Source: Actinomycetes bacterium
GTDB taxonomy: Bacteria > Actinomycetota > Actinomycetes > Mycobacteriales > Mycobacteriaceae
Direction of reading: 5' to 3'
Assembly: GCA_023460175.1 (NCBI GenBank)
Contig: JAEWRC010000094.1
Coordinates: 1-64,000, forward strand
Length of the DNA stretch: 64,000 nt
Of the stretch, positions 46,439-59,300 are shown one piece after another (the stretch's first letter is position 1; each line of letters starts with the position of its first letter). The notes beneath the pieces are model-generated. The model searched no databases and was not told the origin of the DNA. It worked only from the letters and a program-made list of their open reading frames with translations. A program made the position numbers and the translations under genes.

Positions 46439-47230
46439 TCAGTGTTCTCCAGATCCGTGAGCAAAGAACTCCAGGATGGCCGCGTTGACCGCCTGTGGCC
46501 GCTCCAGGAAACCCAGATGGCCGGTGTCGGCAATCTCGAGGTATCGGCCGTTCGGCAGCGCGTCAGCCACCTCGGCACCGAGGTGCGGCGGCAGCACGAG
46601 GTCGTCGGCGAACCCGATCACCAAGACCGGTGTGGTGATCGTCCGGTAGGCGTGCAGTCGGTTGGTCTCGGGAACGACGGCGTACTGCGCGCGAACCCCG
46701 GGGCCGGTCGTCGCGGGCCACATGGTGAAGGTGTCGATCCAGTCTTGGACGGCCCGGTCATTGTTCAACGTCGTGGGCGAAAAGCTGTCCAACAAGCGCA
46801 GTTTCGCTGCGTAGGCGCTCGGAAGCTCGATCCCCGCATCGAGCAACTCGCACTCGGCCTTCTGAAAGAATCGACGCGCCTGGTCGTCGCGCCCCCTGGT
46901 GGCCATCAACGCGGCCTGGCGGACGAGATCAGGCCGGACGAGCATCAGTTCCTGAGCGATATAGGAGCCCATCGAGACGGCCACGATCCGAACGGGGGCA
47001 ACGTCGAGCTGTTCGATCAGCGCGGCGGTATCGGCCACCATCGTCGCCGTCGTGAAACCGCAGACCCCACCCGTAGCTCCGACACCCCTGTTGTCGAAGG
47101 TGATGACGCGGTAGCCGGTGGTCCGAAAAGCGGGCGCCTGGTGGACCTCCCAGGTTCGGCCCAATCCGCCCTGCCCGGCGATGAACAGGACCGGTTCACC
47201 ATCACCGCGGTCCTCGTACTCGAGGTTCAT
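46439..47230 (-). CDS. Alpha/beta hydrolase, possible editing thioesterase
   Basis: A 263-residue alpha/beta-hydrolase with the nucleophile elbow [10 protein letters not shown] near residue 95, an acid in [10 protein letters not shown] and a histidine in DTGHLGF. The start ATG at 47230 overlaps the FAAL stop as ATGA; the long upstream extension of the frame is shadow inside the FAAL gene. Coupling to the acyl-AMP ligase suggests a type II thioesterase that clears misloaded carriers, or an ester hydrolase tailoring the lipid. This assignment rests on context. Confidence 0.85.
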   Translation of the reverse strand: MNLEYEDRGDGEPVLFIAGQGGLGRTWEVHQAPAFRTTGYRVITFDNRGVGATGGVCGFTTATMVADTAALIEQLDVAPVRIVAVSMGSYIAQELMLVRPDLVRQAALMATRGRDDQARRFFQKAECELLDAGIELPSAYAAKLRLLDSFSPTTLNNDRAVQDWIDTFTMWPATTGPGVRAQYAVVPETNRLHAYRTITTPVLVIGFADDLVLPPHLGAEVADALPNGRYLEIADTGHLGFLERPQAVNAAILEFFAHGSGEH

Positions 47231-48978
47231 GCGTCCAGGCGAGCGAACTGGGCCCGCCGGTACTGCTCCACGCACTCCGCACGCCGCACCTTCCCACTGG
47301 TGGTAACGGGAATCGAACCCGGTGGGACGAGGACCAGATCCGCGACCCCCACGCTGTGCGAACTGAAGACTGCAGAATTCACGTCGCGCTTGACCATCGA
47401 AAGCTTGTCCATGGCTTCCTGGGCTGAGTCCCCCCGCTTCTTGACTTCGGCGATGACAACCAACTTCTCCGCTGCGCCGTCCGGAACCGCGATGGCCGCG
47501 CACCGGCCAAAAGTGATCTCCTGGATTGTCGCCTCGATGTCGTCGGGAGAGTGATTGCGCCCGTAGACAATCAATAAGTCCTTGATGCGTCCAACGATGA
47601 AAAACCCGTCACCGGAGATGAATCCCAGATCCCCGGTACGCAACCACGGCCCGCCAGGGGTACCACTGTCGTTCGCGACCAGCGTCGCGCCGAACGTCTT
47701 GGCCGACTCAGTCGGCTTCTGCCAGTAACCGGCCGCAACGTTGTCACCGTGCACCCAGATCTCGCCGACAGTTCCTGCCGGGCATTCCATTCGCGTGTCC
47801 GGATCCACGATGCGAATCACCGGTGCGCTCGGAATCCCATAGCTGACCAGCGGCGTACCGGAACCGTTCTCGGCCCGGCACGCCCGCCCCGTTGTCAATG
47901 GCTCGGAGTCGAATCGCACGATGTTCGGTGGTTGCTCGGCGGGTGCAGTCGCCACGTACACGGTGGCCTCCGCGAGTCCGTACGACGGGCGAAGCACCTC
48001 TTCGCGCAGGTTGAACGCGGCAAATCGTTGAGTGAAACGTCGCAGTGTCGCCGGATGGACCCGTTCGGCGCCGGTGATGATGACGAGCACGTCCGCAAGA
48101 TTTAACCCGGCCATGTCGTCGTCCGACGTCTTTCGCACAGCCAGTTCGAATGCGAAGTTCGGCGCAGCGGTGTAGGTGCGTCCGTGACGCGCCAATAGCT
48201 GCATCCACCGGGCGGGCCGCTGCAGGAACGCCAGCGGGCTCATGAGCACCGCCGGAACACCGGCCAGCACCGGCCCGCAGACTCCGAGGTAGAGCCCCAT
48301 GTCGTGATAGAACGGTAGCCAGGAGACGATGGTGCCCCCGGGCGGAATGACGTTCCCGTAGTGGGCGAAATAGCCCGCCATCAACTGTTCGAAGTTGGCC
48401 ATCAGGTTCCGATGCGACATCATCACACCGGCAGGCCGGCGGGTCGATCCGGAGGTGTACTGCAAATAGGCAGTGTCGGTGGGTGTTCCAGCGTTCACCA
48501 CACGCACCGCCGGGCCATCGAGATCGACCGAGTCCAGCACCACGATCGAGGCACCGGACCCCGGAGGGACGTACTCGGCGACCGTGTCCGCCACCGCGGT
48601 CGTTGTCAAGATCACGGACGGCGACGCATCACTCAAGACTGAGCTGACCCTCTCATCGCTGACACCGCCCAGCGGGGCTGACAACGGGACGGCTATTCGG
48701 CCTGCCTGAAGGGCGCCGAAGAAGCCCACGATGTAATCGAGTCCCTGGGGCGCCAGGATTACGGCGCGGTCCCCGGGAGATCCGAGATCCTGCAGATGTC
48801 GGGCAAGGTTCAGCACCCGCCGGTACAGCTGCGCATAAGTCAAAGTCTCCGCGACGCCGGACCAGTCATGGTCGTAGTCGACGAACGTGACCGCTGGGTC
48901 GTCCCCCTGCAGGCCGGCGCGCTCGCACAGCAAAGTCAGAATAGTTGTCTCCCCCACGGGCACCAGTATCGCGCGCAT
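47227..48978 (-). CDS. Fatty acyl-AMP ligase (FadD23/FadD32-type FAAL)
   Basis: An ANL-family protein of about 583 residues. Features are [12 protein letters not shown] (P-loop), [24 protein letters not shown] and the adenylation hinge [31 protein letters not shown], typical of FAALs. Such enzymes load fatty acids as acyl-AMP directly onto a PKS. The ATG at 48978 lies 48 bases inside the longest frame and fits the family N-terminus ([10 protein letters not shown]). It is divergent from the PKS gene, so the pair likely shares a promoter region, and it should supply the starter chain. Confidence 0.9.
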   Translation of the reverse strand: MRAILVPVGETTILTLLCERAGLQGDDPAVTFVDYDHDWSGVAETLTYAQLYRRVLNLARHLQDLGSPGDRAVILAPQGLDYIVGFFGALQAGRIAVPLSAPLGGVSDERVSSVLSDASPSVILTTTAVADTVAEYVPPGSGASIVVLDSVDLDGPAVRVVNAGTPTDTAYLQYTSGSTRRPAGVMMSHRNLMANFEQLMAGYFAHYGNVIPPGGTIVSWLPFYHDMGLYLGVCGPVLAGVPAVLMSPLAFLQRPARWMQLLARHGRTYTAAPNFAFELAVRKTSDDDMAGLNLADVLVIITGAERVHPATLRRFTQRFAAFNLREEVLRPSYGLAEATVYVATAPAEQPPNIVRFDSEPLTTGRACRAENGSGTPLVSYGIPSAPVIRIVDPDTRMECPAGTVGEIWVHGDNVAAGYWQKPTESAKTFGATLVANDSGTPGGPWLRTGDLGFISGDGFFIVGRIKDLLIVYGRNHSPDDIEATIQEITFGRCAAIAVPDGAAEKLVVIAEVKKRGDSAQEAMDKLSMVKRDVNSAVFSSHSVGVADLVLVPPGSIPVTTSGKVRRAECVEQYRRAQFARLDA

Positions 48979-49195
48979 CGCGGTCGTCGGGGCCGAAAGT
49001 GGAGCAACTGATTGCCCGGTTTTCAAGACAACCGGGCCAGCCTGAACCTACGGTAGAAGTCTGTGACTGCCCGCTATCTGCGCTGAAGTCGGGGGGAAGC
49101 ACGTAAATGACTCCAGCGTAGCTATTCGGCTCACACCAGGGGGAAGCGAACCGTTCGCGGCCAAACCGCTGCGTGGTGCGCTGTGAGGAGGGCTC
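48979..49195. promoter_or_regulatory. Divergent promoter region between FAAL and PKS genes
   Basis: A 217-base intergenic stretch upstream of both the minus-strand FAAL-hydrolase unit and the plus-strand PKS-Gap unit. No KstR motif is present and I cannot identify clear -35/-10 elements. A GAGGAGGG ribosome-binding stretch lies just before the PKS ATG. Confidence 0.5.
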
Positions 49196-52100
49196 ATGAC
49201 TCTGTCCGGGACTTCGCATGTCTTGCGAAAAGCACGCGCCACGCCGGTGACCCCGGTTGCCGTCATCGGCATGGCCTGTCGATTGCCCGGCGGTATCGAC
49301 ACTCCGGAGCGAATGTGGGAAGCCCTGCTGGCGGGGAGGGACCTGGTCACGGAGGTTCCACGCGATCGCTGGGACCCGGAGGAGTTCTACGACCCGGAAC
49401 CCGGGGTGCCCGGCAGGTCGGTCTCCAAATGGGGAGCCTTCCTCGACGATGTGGCTGGATTCGATCCAGATTTCTTCGGGATCAACGAACGAGAAGCCAC
49501 GGCGAGTGACCCGCAGCATCGGCTACTCCTGGAAACCGCCTGGGAGGCAATGGAACACGCCGGCATCCCGCCGCGCGCCGTATCGGACTCCCTTACCGGC
49601 GTCTTCATGGGTTTGACGCACGCCGATTACCAGTTGTTGGCCGCCGACGCACACGCGATCGAAGGTCCGTATGGCTTTTCCGGCAACAACTTCAGCATGG
49701 CGTCGGGGCGAATAGCGTACGCACTCGGCGTGCACGGTCCCGCGCTCACTGTGGATACCGCCTGTTCTTCGGGTTTGAGTGCGGTACATCTGGCTTGTCG
49801 AAGTCTGCACGAGAGCGAGAGCGACCTGGCACTCGCCGGCGGGGTCGCACTTGCATTGGATCCTCGCAAATGGGCAGCCGGCTCGGCCGAAGGGATGCTT
49901 TCGGCCACGGGACGCTGCCGCACATTTGATGTTGCGGCAGACGGTTTCGTACCCGGCGAAGGATGCGTGGTGGTGCTGCTCAAGCGCTTGGCGGACGCCT
50001 TGCACGACGGAGATCGGATCCTGGCGATCATTCGTGGCACGGCGACCAACCAAGACGGCCATACCGTCAACATCGCCACGCCCTCAGTCGACGCGCAAAC
50101 CTCCGCGTACAGAGGAGCACTCGCGGTGGCCGGCGTGGACGCCGCCAGCGTCGGCATGGTGGAAACCCATGGCACGGGTACCGCCACCGGAGATCCGATC
50201 GAGTACTCCAGTCTTGCTGCGGTATACGGGATCGATCGCCCTTGCGGGTTGGCTGCCTCGAAGACCAACTTCGGGCATACCCAATCCGCCGCGGGGGCGC
50301 TGGGCCTGATGAAGGCAGTGCTCGCACTTCAGCACGGCGTGATTCCACGAAATCTTCACTTCAACCGACTGCCCGACGCGATGGCGCAAATCGAGACGAA
50401 TCTGTTCGTGCCACGAGATAACACGCCGTGGCCGCAGTCTCACCACGGGCCACGACGCGCGGCGGTGTCTTCGTATGGCGTGTCGGGGACGAACGTGCAT
50501 GCGATCGTGGAACAAGCGCCGGTCGACGCTCACCGGGATACCCGCCGTAATGGCACTCCACTGACTGCGACCGCCCGAGTGTTCCCGTTGTCCTCGACGT
50601 CCACCGACGAACTGCGCCGTACCGCAGGCCGATTGGCAGACTGGGCGGGTACCCACGACGAAGTGGAACTGTCTGATCTTGGCTACACGCTGTCGCGCCG
50701 GCGCGCGCACCGACCTGTACGGACCGCCGTTCTCGCCCGGGACCGGACCGAGTTGACCGAAGCGCTACTGCAGGTGGCCGCCGGTGACACGCCCTTCCAG
50801 CCCGCCGTCGGCTACGACGATAGAGACCCCGTGTGGGTGTTCTCTGGCCAAGGCTCGCAATGGCCGTCCATGGGCAGCGAATTGCTGTCCACCGAACCGG
50901 TATTCGCCGAAACAATCGCGCAGATCGAACCGCTGATTGTCAGCGAGTCCGGGTTCTCGGTGACCGAAGCACTGACCGCACCGCAAGTTGTGACCGGCCA
51001 AGAACGCATCCAACCGGCACTGTTCACAATGCAGGTCGCCCTGGCCGCTGCCCTCAGAACTTGCGGGGTACGCCCCGGCGCGGTCATTGGCCACTCGCTC
51101 GGCGAGGCCGCCGCCGCTGTCGTTGCCGGGGCGCTCTCGCTCGAGGACGGCGTGGCCTTGGTCTGCCGCCGATCGCGGCTGATGTCTGGCATCGCGGGCC
51201 AGGGCGCCACGGCGACAGTGGAACTGGCGGCGAAGGAGGTTCTCTCGGAGCTGACGGCCCGCGGCATCGATGACGTGGTGGTGGCAGTCGTGGCAGCACC
51301 GCAATCAACCGTGATTGCCGGTGGTGCACAAACGGTTCGAGAAATGGTTGCAGGCTGGGAGCAACGCGGCATCATTGCCCGTTTGATCCCCGTGGACGTC
51401 GCGTTTCATTCCCCGCAGGTCGAGCCGGTTGTCGACGAGCTGGCGACAGCCCTTTCCGGCCTGACCCCAATGCCCCCCGAGGTGCCGTTCTATTCGGCAA
51501 CTCTGTTCGATCCGCGCGAGGAACCGGTGTGCGATGCCTCGTACTGGGTTACCAACATGCGGCGCATGGTGCGGTTCGCAACAGCAGTTCAGGCTGCGTT
51601 GGAGGACGGGCACCGCGTCTTCGCCGAACTCGCCCCCCATCCGCTTCTCACCTATGCGATCAAGCAAACTGCCCAAAGCCGTGACATTCCTCTTGCGGCA
51701 TTGGCCCCGATGCGCCGCGACCAACCGTTGCGACACGGACTCCAAGGCTTCGTCGCGGATCTGCACAGTGCCGGTGCGAACGTCGACTTCTCGGCGCTAT
51801 ACCCGGAGGGTCAACTTGTCGACGCACCGTTACCGACGTGGGCGCACCGTCGCCTCTGGTTGAGTAGCGACCGTCAGGAAGCGCCCACGCATGGCGGTTC
51901 CAGCGTCGCCGTGCACCCCTTGCTCGGTCAGCATGTGTACCTACAGGAAGAGCCAGAACGCCACGTTTGGCAGGCCGACATCGGCCTCGCTAGCCAGCCC
52001 TGGCTCGTCGACCACCAAATCCGCGATGTAGCGGTACTTCCTGGGGCCGCCTTCTGCGAGATGGCGCTCGCGGCCGGCACCGCAGTAACCGGTCAGCGTG

Positions 52101-55100
52101 CGGAGGTGCGAGACATGCGCTTCGAGGAAGCACTGTTGCTGGACGCACACACCACGGTTGGTTGCAGCGCGACGTTGCCGGAGCCGGGAGTCATTCAGTT
52201 CACCGTCGACACCCAATCGGAGGGCGCGCCCCGACGACATGCAAAAGCCACACTGCACGTGACCGACGACCTTCCGCCGGAATATGACATGGCCGCGTTG
52301 CGCGCAGCACATCCCGATCGGGAGGACGGCAATGCGGTCCGTGAGCGAGTAGGCCGACGCGGCCTCCAGTACGGACCGGCGTTCACAGGATTGAGCGCGG
52401 TCTACACCGGCGATGGGTCATCGTTGCTTGCCGAAGTCGCGCTGCCGCGTTCCATCCGTTCCCAACAGGACGCTTACGGTGTCCATCCAGCATTGTTGGA
52501 CGCCTGCTTCCAGTCCGTCGAGGCCCATCCCTCCGTCCAGGCGGCGGGTGACACGCTGGGTTTGCCATTGGGCGTTGGACGACTTTGCGCATACGGACCG
52601 GTACGCAACGCGCACTACTGCCACACCCGGATCACCCGCCTCGATGCCACCGGGATCGAGGCCGATATCGACGTGCTCGATGAACACGGGACGGTGCTGC
52701 TCGCAGTGCACGGACTACGACTGGGTGCAGGATCCGAACAGGCACGGCGCGACCGGGTACTGGCCGAAAGGTTGCTCACTGTCCAATGGCAGCACCGCGA
52801 ACTGCCGGAGGCGGAGTATGACGAGCCCGGAAGCTGGCTGATCATCAGCGCCACCGCGGAACCGATGTCGGCGAAACTGGCCAAGACCCTCGAAGAACAC
52901 GGCGCCGCATGCGAGCTCATTCATTGGCCTTTGGATGCCGACCACACCCACAATGCCGAGCAACTGAGACACCGACTCCGGGCCGGGGGCCTCACCGGCG
53001 TGGTGATCCTTGCCGGGATCAAGAACGGCCACCCCGAGGAGCAGACCCCGCAGCTGGGATGCGAGTACGTACGGCATCTGGTCCATGTCACCCGCGAATT
53101 GCCCGAGATCCAGGGCGAGCCTCCTCGCTTGTACGTCGTCACCCGAAACGCCGAGACCGTGGTGGCCGGGGACACGGTGAACCTGGAGCAGGCTGAGTTG
53201 CGGGGCTTGATCCGGGTGATCGGCACCGAACACCCGCATCTGATTGCCACCCAGATCGATCTGGACGAAGCCACCGCCGCCGATGCTGTCGTCCGGCAGC
53301 TGCTCAGCGGCTCCAACGAGGATGAGACCGCCTGGCGCAATGGCCGGTGGTACGCCGCACGGCTGTGTCCTGCACCGCTACTTCCCGAAGATCGCCGGAC
53401 CAAGATTGCCGACCATCAGCGCGACCGGATGCGCTTGCAGATCCGCACTCCCGGGGACCTCGGGTCCATGGAGCTCGTCTACTGCGAACGCCGGCCACCC
53501 AGCCGAGGACAGATCGAGGTTGCCGTCAACGCTTCGAGCGTGAACTTCGCCGACGTCCTGGTCGCCTTTGGCCGCTACCCCGCCTTCGACGGCCGCTTGC
53601 CGCAACTCGGCATCGATTTCGCCGGTGTGGTCACCGCCGTCGGACCCGGCGTGACAGACCACAAGGTGGGCGATCGGGTGGCAGGCCTGTCCGCGGACGG
53701 GACTTGGGGGACGTTCCTCACCTGCGACGCAGGGCTGGCCGTCACCATCCCCTCCGGTCTGAGCGATGCGCAGGCCGCCGCATTGACCATCGCCACTGCC
53801 ACAGCCCATTACGGCCTGACGGAGATGGCCGGCATCAGCGCGGGCGACAAGGTTCTGATCCACTCGGCGACGGGCGGTGTCGGCCAGGCCGCGGTGGGTA
53901 TCGCCCAAGCCGCCGGCGCCGAGATCTACGCCACGGCCGGCAGCGAACAGCGGCGGCAACTCCTGCGAGACATGGGCATCGAGCATGTCTACGACTCGCG
54001 CAGCTTGGACTTCGCCGGCCAGATTCGTCGTGACACCGACGGGTACGGCCTGGACATAGTGCTCAATTCGGTGACCGGCGCAGCCCAGCGCGCCGGCCTC
54101 GAATTGCTCGCGTTCGGAGGGCGATTCGTCGAGATCGGGAAGCGCGATATCTACGGCGACACCAAGCTGGGACTGTTCCCGTTCCGCCGCAACCTGTCGT
54201 TTTACGCTGTCGACCTCGCCCTGATGTCCTACAGCCATCCGCATCGGCTTCAAAGGTTGCTGTCCACCGTCTACCGGTTGGCTGCAGACGGAACTCTGCC
54301 GATGCCCGAGTTCACCACCCACCCACTTGCCGATGCGGCCAACGCGATTCGAATGATGGGAGGTGCACAGCACACCGGCAAGCTCGTGCTCGACATCCCA
54401 CATACAGGCTCTAGCCGCCTGGTCGTCCCGCCTGCGGGAGTCCAGGTGTTTCGTGACGACGGCGCCTACATCGTCACGGGTGGTCTCGGAGGCCTGGGAC
54501 TCTTCGTGGCAGAAAAGATGGCAGCCGGCGGTTGTGGACGTATCGTGTTGTCCTCGCGCTCGCTGCCCAACTCGCAGACGATGGCAACAATCGAGCGTAT
54601 CCGTGCGACCGGCGCCGACGTGGTCGTGGAATGTGGGGATATCGCCGACGCCGCCACCGCGCACCGACTGGTGGCGGTCGCGACTGCCGGTGGTCTCCCG
54701 GTTCGGGGCGTGTTGCATGCAGCGGGGGTGATCGAGGATGCCGCACTGACCAACATCACCGACGGCCTGATCGAGCGCGACTGGGCACCAAAGGTGCACG
54801 GGGCATGGAATCTGCACAGCGCCACCGTCGATCAGCCGTTGGACTGGTTCTGTGCGTTCTCGTCGGCGGCCGCTCTGGTGGGATCTCCTGGGCAGGGCGC
54901 GTATGCCGCTGCGAACAGCTGGCTGGACGCCTTCAGCTCGTGGCGACGGTCCCACGGCCTACCCGCCACCACGATCGCATGGGGAGCCTGGAACCGAATC
55001 GGTCGAGGTACCGAACTGGCCGAAAGTACCGGCACGGGCATCGTTCCCGACGACGGCGCCTACGCCTTCGAGACGCTGCTGCGGCACGACCGCACCTATG

Positions 55101-55480
55101 CCGGATACGCGCCCATCACAGATGCTCCCTGGTTGTCCGCGTTCGCCGAGCGCAGTCCGTTCGCCGAGGCCTTCCGGTCGACCGCCCGACATTCGAATGG
55201 AACCAGCAAGCTGCGGGCTGAACTCAGTGAGCTTCCCGCCGAGGAGTGGCCGGTACGGCTGCAACATGTGATCGCCGAACAGGTCAGTTTGATACTTCGG
55301 CGCAGCGTCGATCCCAACCGACCACTGTCTGAGTACGGGATCGATTCGCTGAGCGCATTGGAACTCCGCACTCGGATCGAAGCCGAGACCGGGGTGCGGC
55401 TTTCGGCCAACGGAATGACCACCGTCCACGATCTAGCCGGGCTGCTGTGCGAGAAGCTGGCACCCGCTGAAACCGGCTGA
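49196..55480 (+). CDS. Mas-type iterative reducing polyketide synthase (KS-AT-DH-ER-KR-ACP)
   Basis: A 2,094-residue type I PKS with domains in order: KS (C190 in DTACSSG, H325, H361), AT (S634 in GHSLGE), DH (H940 in WLVDHQ, later HPALLDACF), ER (NADPH loop SATGGVG near 1557-1563), KR (TGGLGGLG near 1761-1768, catalytic Tyr in GAYAAAN) and ACP (S2051 in GIDSLS). All active sites appear intact, so each cycle should give a saturated unit. The AT selectivity region reads VAFHS (735-739) where Mas has VASHS, which suggests malonyl- rather than methylmalonyl-CoA. The size matches Mas, Pks2 and Pks5. With the neighbouring FAAL it probably makes the acyl chain of the lipopeptide. Confidence 0.93.
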   Translation: MTLSGTSHVLRKARATPVTPVAVIGMACRLPGGIDTPERMWEALLAGRDLVTEVPRDRWDPEEFYDPEPGVPGRSVSKWGAFLDDVAGFDPDFFGINEREATASDPQHRLLLETAWEAMEHAGIPPRAVSDSLTGVFMGLTHADYQLLAADAHAIEGPYGFSGNNFSMASGRIAYALGVHGPALTVDTACSSGLSAVHLACRSLHESESDLALAGGVALALDPRKWAAGSAEGMLSATGRCRTFDVAADGFVPGEGCVVVLLKRLADALHDGDRILAIIRGTATNQDGHTVNIATPSVDAQTSAYRGALAVAGVDAASVGMVETHGTGTATGDPIEYSSLAAVYGIDRPCGLAASKTNFGHTQSAAGALGLMKAVLALQHGVIPRNLHFNRLPDAMAQIETNLFVPRDNTPWPQSHHGPRRAAVSSYGVSGTNVHAIVEQAPVDAHRDTRRNGTPLTATARVFPLSSTSTDELRRTAGRLADWAGTHDEVELSDLGYTLSRRRAHRPVRTAVLARDRTELTEALLQVAAGDTPFQPAVGYDDRDPVWVFSGQGSQWPSMGSELLSTEPVFAETIAQIEPLIVSESGFSVTEALTAPQVVTGQERIQPALFTMQVALAAALRTCGVRPGAVIGHSLGEAAAAVVAGALSLEDGVALVCRRSRLMSGIAGQGATATVELAAKEVLSELTARGIDDVVVAVVAAPQSTVIAGGAQTVREMVAGWEQRGIIARLIPVDVAFHSPQVEPVVDELATALSGLTPMPPEVPFYSATLFDPREEPVCDASYWVTNMRRMVRFATAVQAALEDGHRVFAELAPHPLLTYAIKQTAQSRDIPLAALAPMRRDQPLRHGLQGFVADLHSAGANVDFSALYPEGQLVDAPLPTWAHRRLWLSSDRQEAPTHGGSSVAVHPLLGQHVYLQEEPERHVWQADIGLASQPWLVDHQIRDVAVLPGAAFCEMALAAGTAVTGQRAEVRDMRFEEALLLDAHTTVGCSATLPEPGVIQFTVDTQSEGAPRRHAKATLHVTDDLPPEYDMAALRAAHPDREDGNAVRERVGRRGLQYGPAFTGLSAVYTGDGSSLLAEVALPRSIRSQQDAYGVHPALLDACFQSVEAHPSVQAAGDTLGLPLGVGRLCAYGPVRNAHYCHTRITRLDATGIEADIDVLDEHGTVLLAVHGLRLGAGSEQARRDRVLAERLLTVQWQHRELPEAEYDEPGSWLIISATAEPMSAKLAKTLEEHGAACELIHWPLDADHTHNAEQLRHRLRAGGLTGVVILAGIKNGHPEEQTPQLGCEYVRHLVHVTRELPEIQGEPPRLYVVTRNAETVVAGDTVNLEQAELRGLIRVIGTEHPHLIATQIDLDEATAADAVVRQLLSGSNEDETAWRNGRWYAARLCPAPLLPEDRRTKIADHQRDRMRLQIRTPGDLGSMELVYCERRPPSRGQIEVAVNASSVNFADVLVAFGRYPAFDGRLPQLGIDFAGVVTAVGPGVTDHKVGDRVAGLSADGTWGTFLTCDAGLAVTIPSGLSDAQAAALTIATATAHYGLTEMAGISAGDKVLIHSATGGVGQAAVGIAQAAGAEIYATAGSEQRRQLLRDMGIEHVYDSRSLDFAGQIRRDTDGYGLDIVLNSVTGAAQRAGLELLAFGGRFVEIGKRDIYGDTKLGLFPFRRNLSFYAVDLALMSYSHPHRLQRLLSTVYRLAADGTLPMPEFTTHPLADAANAIRMMGGAQHTGKLVLDIPHTGSSRLVVPPAGVQVFRDDGAYIVTGGLGGLGLFVAEKMAAGGCGRIVLSSRSLPNSQTMATIERIRATGADVVVECGDIADAATAHRLVAVATAGGLPVRGVLHAAGVIEDAALTNITDGLIERDWAPKVHGAWNLHSATVDQPLDWFCAFSSAAALVGSPGQGAYAAANSWLDAFSSWRRSHGLPATTIAWGAWNRIGRGTELAESTGTGIVPDDGAYAFETLLRHDRTYAGYAPITDAPWLSAFAERSPFAEAFRSTARHSNGTSKLRAELSELPAEEWPVRLQHVIAEQVSLILRRSVDPNRPLSEYGIDSLSALELRTRIEAETGVRLSANGMTTVHDLAGLLCEKLAPAETG

Positions 55481-55491
55481 GTCGGTCGGCT

Positions 55492-56292
55492 ATGTGGGGC
55501 TCACTCGTAGCGCTTGCCCTATTGTTGACGATCAACCCGCTACGCGTCGGGATCATCCTCTTGGTGTTGTCTCGTCCCCGGCCGATGCAGAACCTGCTCG
55601 CGTACTGGGTCGGAACACTACTTTCTGGACTTTTCTATTTGGTGATACCACTTGCCGTCCTCCATGCAACGCCTACTTCGGCAGCTTTCATAGAACTCGT
55701 CCGATCAGACCGCGATCCGGTGGTACAACACTCAATAATCGCTCTCGGGTCGGTTCTGCTTCTGGTGGCCGCGATGATGGCCGTGCGGTCTGTGACTCGG
55801 AGTCCAACGAACCGGGTGGGGTCGCATCAAACTGTCCCGAGTGGAACAGCGACCGCGACCCTAGACTCGGCGTCCATTCCTCTCATCTCACGGCTGACCT
55901 CCCCCACGTCAGGAGACGGAGTATCTGAGAAAACCCCTCTGCAAAGGCTTTTCGGTCGGGCCCGGGAAGCATGGCGGGGCGGATCAACGTGGATCGCTTT
56001 TGCACTTGGCCTAATGGTGATGCCGGCCGACGGTGTCCTGTTAGCACTAGCGGTCATCGTCGCCTCTGGTGCCGCAATCGGAACTCAACTCGGCGCTGCC
56101 GTCGGCTTCGTACTCGTGGTACTCGCGTTTGAAGAGGTAATCCTCATCAGTAATGTTTTCGCCCCAACGCACACTCAAACGGCACTTCGGTACCTGCACC
56201 ACTGGGCGACGACTCACCATCGCAAGTTCATGGCGGCAATCTTGGTGTTGGTCGGCGCCTCCTTGATCGTGCAAGGTGTGGGTGGCTTGTAA
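55492..56292 (+). CDS. gap: Gap-like (GPL addressing) integral membrane protein
   Basis: A 266-residue membrane protein with about six hydrophobic helices separated in the middle by a charged loop (about residues 100-160). It belongs to the Gap/SfLAP family; Gap of M. smegmatis is needed to move glycopeptidolipids to the cell surface. It starts 11 bases after the PKS stop and ends 59 bases before the end of the convergent NRPS gene. Together with MmpS/MmpL it completes an export set. Confidence 0.85.
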   Translation: MWGSLVALALLLTINPLRVGIILLVLSRPRPMQNLLAYWVGTLLSGLFYLVIPLAVLHATPTSAAFIELVRSDRDPVVQHSIIALGSVLLLVAAMMAVRSVTRSPTNRVGSHQTVPSGTATATLDSASIPLISRLTSPTSGDGVSEKTPLQRLFGRAREAWRGGSTWIAFALGLMVMPADGVLLALAVIVASGAAIGTQLGAAVGFVLVVLAFEEVILISNVFAPTHTQTALRYLHHWATTHHRKFMAAILVLVGASLIVQGVGGL

Positions 56293-56351
56293 CCCGACTT
56301 TTCCATCGCCAATCGGTGCGGAGGTGCGTGTGCTCTCCGCCCGGCGCAGGG

Positions 56352-59300
56352 TTAGACGAGCCCGAAGTGGCGCAGGTCAGAAACGTACTTGGCGATGATC
56401 GATGAGGACACGTGTGGAATGTCGTTATCCGGACCGATCTTCGCGGCCCGAACCGCGGCGCGGAAACGATCGGTGGGACCGACCGACCCGTTCACCGGCG
56501 CAGCAGGCCGAAGATCTTCATCGCTCGCGAAGCTCAGTTGGAACTGAAGGACCTCGAGGACCGATTGCTGACGCAGATGCTCGGGAAGCGCCTGCAAGCT
56601 GGCTTCGAACTCTCGCAACCAAGCCCCATAATCATCGATCCGCCGGATCGAGCATCCCGCGTCTATCAACCAGTCGACACATTCGTCGAACCCAACGCCA
56701 TCGTTGTGCGGATTCATGACATGGTAAGTCTTGTAACCGTCTTCCACCTGGGCGCCTAGCGTAGAAATCGCTTCCGCTACGAACTCAACAGGTAATGCGT
56801 CAAAGTGAGTACGTTGCCGCACTCCGTTAGCATCCAATTCGAAGAACGATGCTGGCGCCAACCCCGTGGCTGCCACGCTGAACACCATGCGGGTAAAGAT
56901 GTCCGACAAGTTTAACTGCCCACCGTAGGTCGTATCCGCCAAGATCATGTCGCAGCGAAATACGCCGACAGGCATCTGACACAGATCATGGGCCTCTCGC
57001 AGTAGCACCTCGCCCGCCCATTTACTATTCCCGTAACCGTTGGAATAGGTTTCGCGGTTCACCCGGGTGGGGCTAACCATGCGTATATCGCTATCCTCAT
57101 CGAACAGCGCGGGCTCGATCTGGTCTCCAACGTTGGCGGTTGACACATAGCAGAACCTTTTGATTCTGCCGGTTATAGCCAACCGAATGAGCTCGGCAGT
57201 GCCTAGGACATTGGGCCCGAAAAGTTCGCTATATGGAAGAACCCCGTTCACCATCGCCGCGGAGTCCACGATGAGATCAACAGAATCAGCAAGCTGCTGC
57301 CAGGTGCGCTCGTCCAACCCCAAGTCGACATCACCCTTATCGCCCGCATGCACGACAAGGTGCTTCGCGGCTAGGCGCTGGAAGTGACTCTGCAGCACAG
57401 GATCGCCACTGTCGAAAACCTTGGATAACCGGTCTCGCGCACTTTGATCTGAGGATCCGCGCACGATGCAGATCAGTTTTCCGCCCACCACGGCCATTCG
57501 TTGCAACCATTCAAGGGCGAGATACCGTCCGAGAAACCCCGTAGCCCCAGTCAGAAGAACAGTACGGATGTCAGCGACCTCACGGGGTAGTACCGTCGCG
57601 TTGCTGAGCGTTGCGCCGTCGATGAACTTGTCCAGGGTTAGGTCGCCTGCATACAACGCTGCAGCCGCGCGGCCGTGGACCAAGGCAGAAGTTGGCCTTC
57701 CCGAATCCCGGTACAGAAGACGGACCAAGCCCGATATCGACGGTGCGTCAAATAGTGTGCGCACAGCAACTTCCGTCTCAAAAATCGAGTTCACCCTCGT
57801 GATGGCTTCGACCGCAGAAAGCGAATCACCACCCAAGTCGAAGAAAGAATCATCGACGCCGATCCGACTCATATTCAGAACGTCAGCGAAGATTCGTGCG
57901 AGAGTCTTCTCCTCTGCAGTCGATGGCTCCCGATATCCCTCAGCCGCGTAATCCGGCACAGGCAACTTCCGCTTGTCGAGCTTCCCGTTGACCGTTAATG
58001 GCAGACTGTCTAGGACCACCACAGTGGCCGGCACCATGTAGCTCGGCAAGTGCTGCGCCAACGTAGTCCGAACCCGTGCAGGATCGGCCGCTCCGGTGAC
58101 ATAGCCGACCAGGCGTTTCTCGCCTGGACGGTCCTCCCGCACGATCACTGCCCCATGAGTCACGCCCGGGACACTCGCGATGGCAGCTTGAACCTCTCCC
58201 ATCTCGATGCGATAGCCGCGGATCTTGACCTGTTCGTCGAGCCGGCCGGTGTACCGCAGCTGTCCATCCGCTCCCCACGAAGCCAAGTCCCCGGTACGGT
58301 ACATGCGCACCCCAGAATCGCCGAACGGCGACGCTACAAATCGCGTGGAAGTCAATCCGCCACGACGCCAGTACCCGTAGCCCAAGCCCGACCCCGCAAC
58401 GTAAAGTTCGCCGACCACTCCGGGAGGTACTGCTCGCAGAAACCGATCCAGGACGTAAAATCCTAAGTTAGCCAGTGGCAAACCAATTGGACTGATGGTA
58501 TGGGCAGTGTCGCTCGAAACGATCTCCCGGAAGGAAGCGTGAACGGTGGTCTCCGTGATCCCGTACATGTTGATCAGGCGCGGTGCCCCTGGATGACGAT
58601 CCATCCAGCCCCGAAGCCGGTGCGGCTCGAGGGCCTCCCCACCGAACACCACGGTCTTCAAAGCCAACTCGTCGCGAGTACCCGTCTTGAGCTCATCGAC
58701 TGTCAGAAAGGTATAGAACGCCGAAGGCGTCTGACTGAACATGGTGACGCGTTCGGCCGCCAGAAGCGCATGCAAGTCTTCGGGCGCCCGAGTCACTACG
58801 TCTGGGACCACGACCAAGGTTCCGCCGTAGAGCAACGCGCCCCAAATCTCCCAGACCGAATAGTCGAAAGCCAACGAATGGCATTGAGTCCATACCTGCC
58901 CCGATAGGTCCAGATCAGTGTCGAGCGTCCCCAACAGCGCAGTCACGTTACGATGCGGAATTGCCACACCTTTCGGGGATCCCGTCGTACCTGAGGTATA
59001 GATCAAATAGGCGATCTCGTCGGAAGACGGAGCTTGGAGCGCCGTAGCGGGATAGGTGCGAATGCGTGGGTCATGGTAGTCGATGAACATGGTTGCGTCG
59101 CGTAGACGGTGGGCCAGCGCAGACGTACTGATCGCCGCAGTAGGCGCCGCGTCGGCCAGCATGAACTCGATTCGAGTGTCCGGATGTGCGGGATCGATCG
59201 GTAGATATGTAGCGCCCATCTTGAGGATCCCGAGAATCGCGACAACGGCTTCGGGGCATCGATCAAACAAGACCGCGATACGATCGCCTGCACGGACGCC

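Noticed and set aside
46303..46578. Longer mmpS4 with an extra 92 residues
   Set aside because: The added segment is Arg/Ser-rich shadow of the hydrolase 3-prime end and has no place in the MmpS family.
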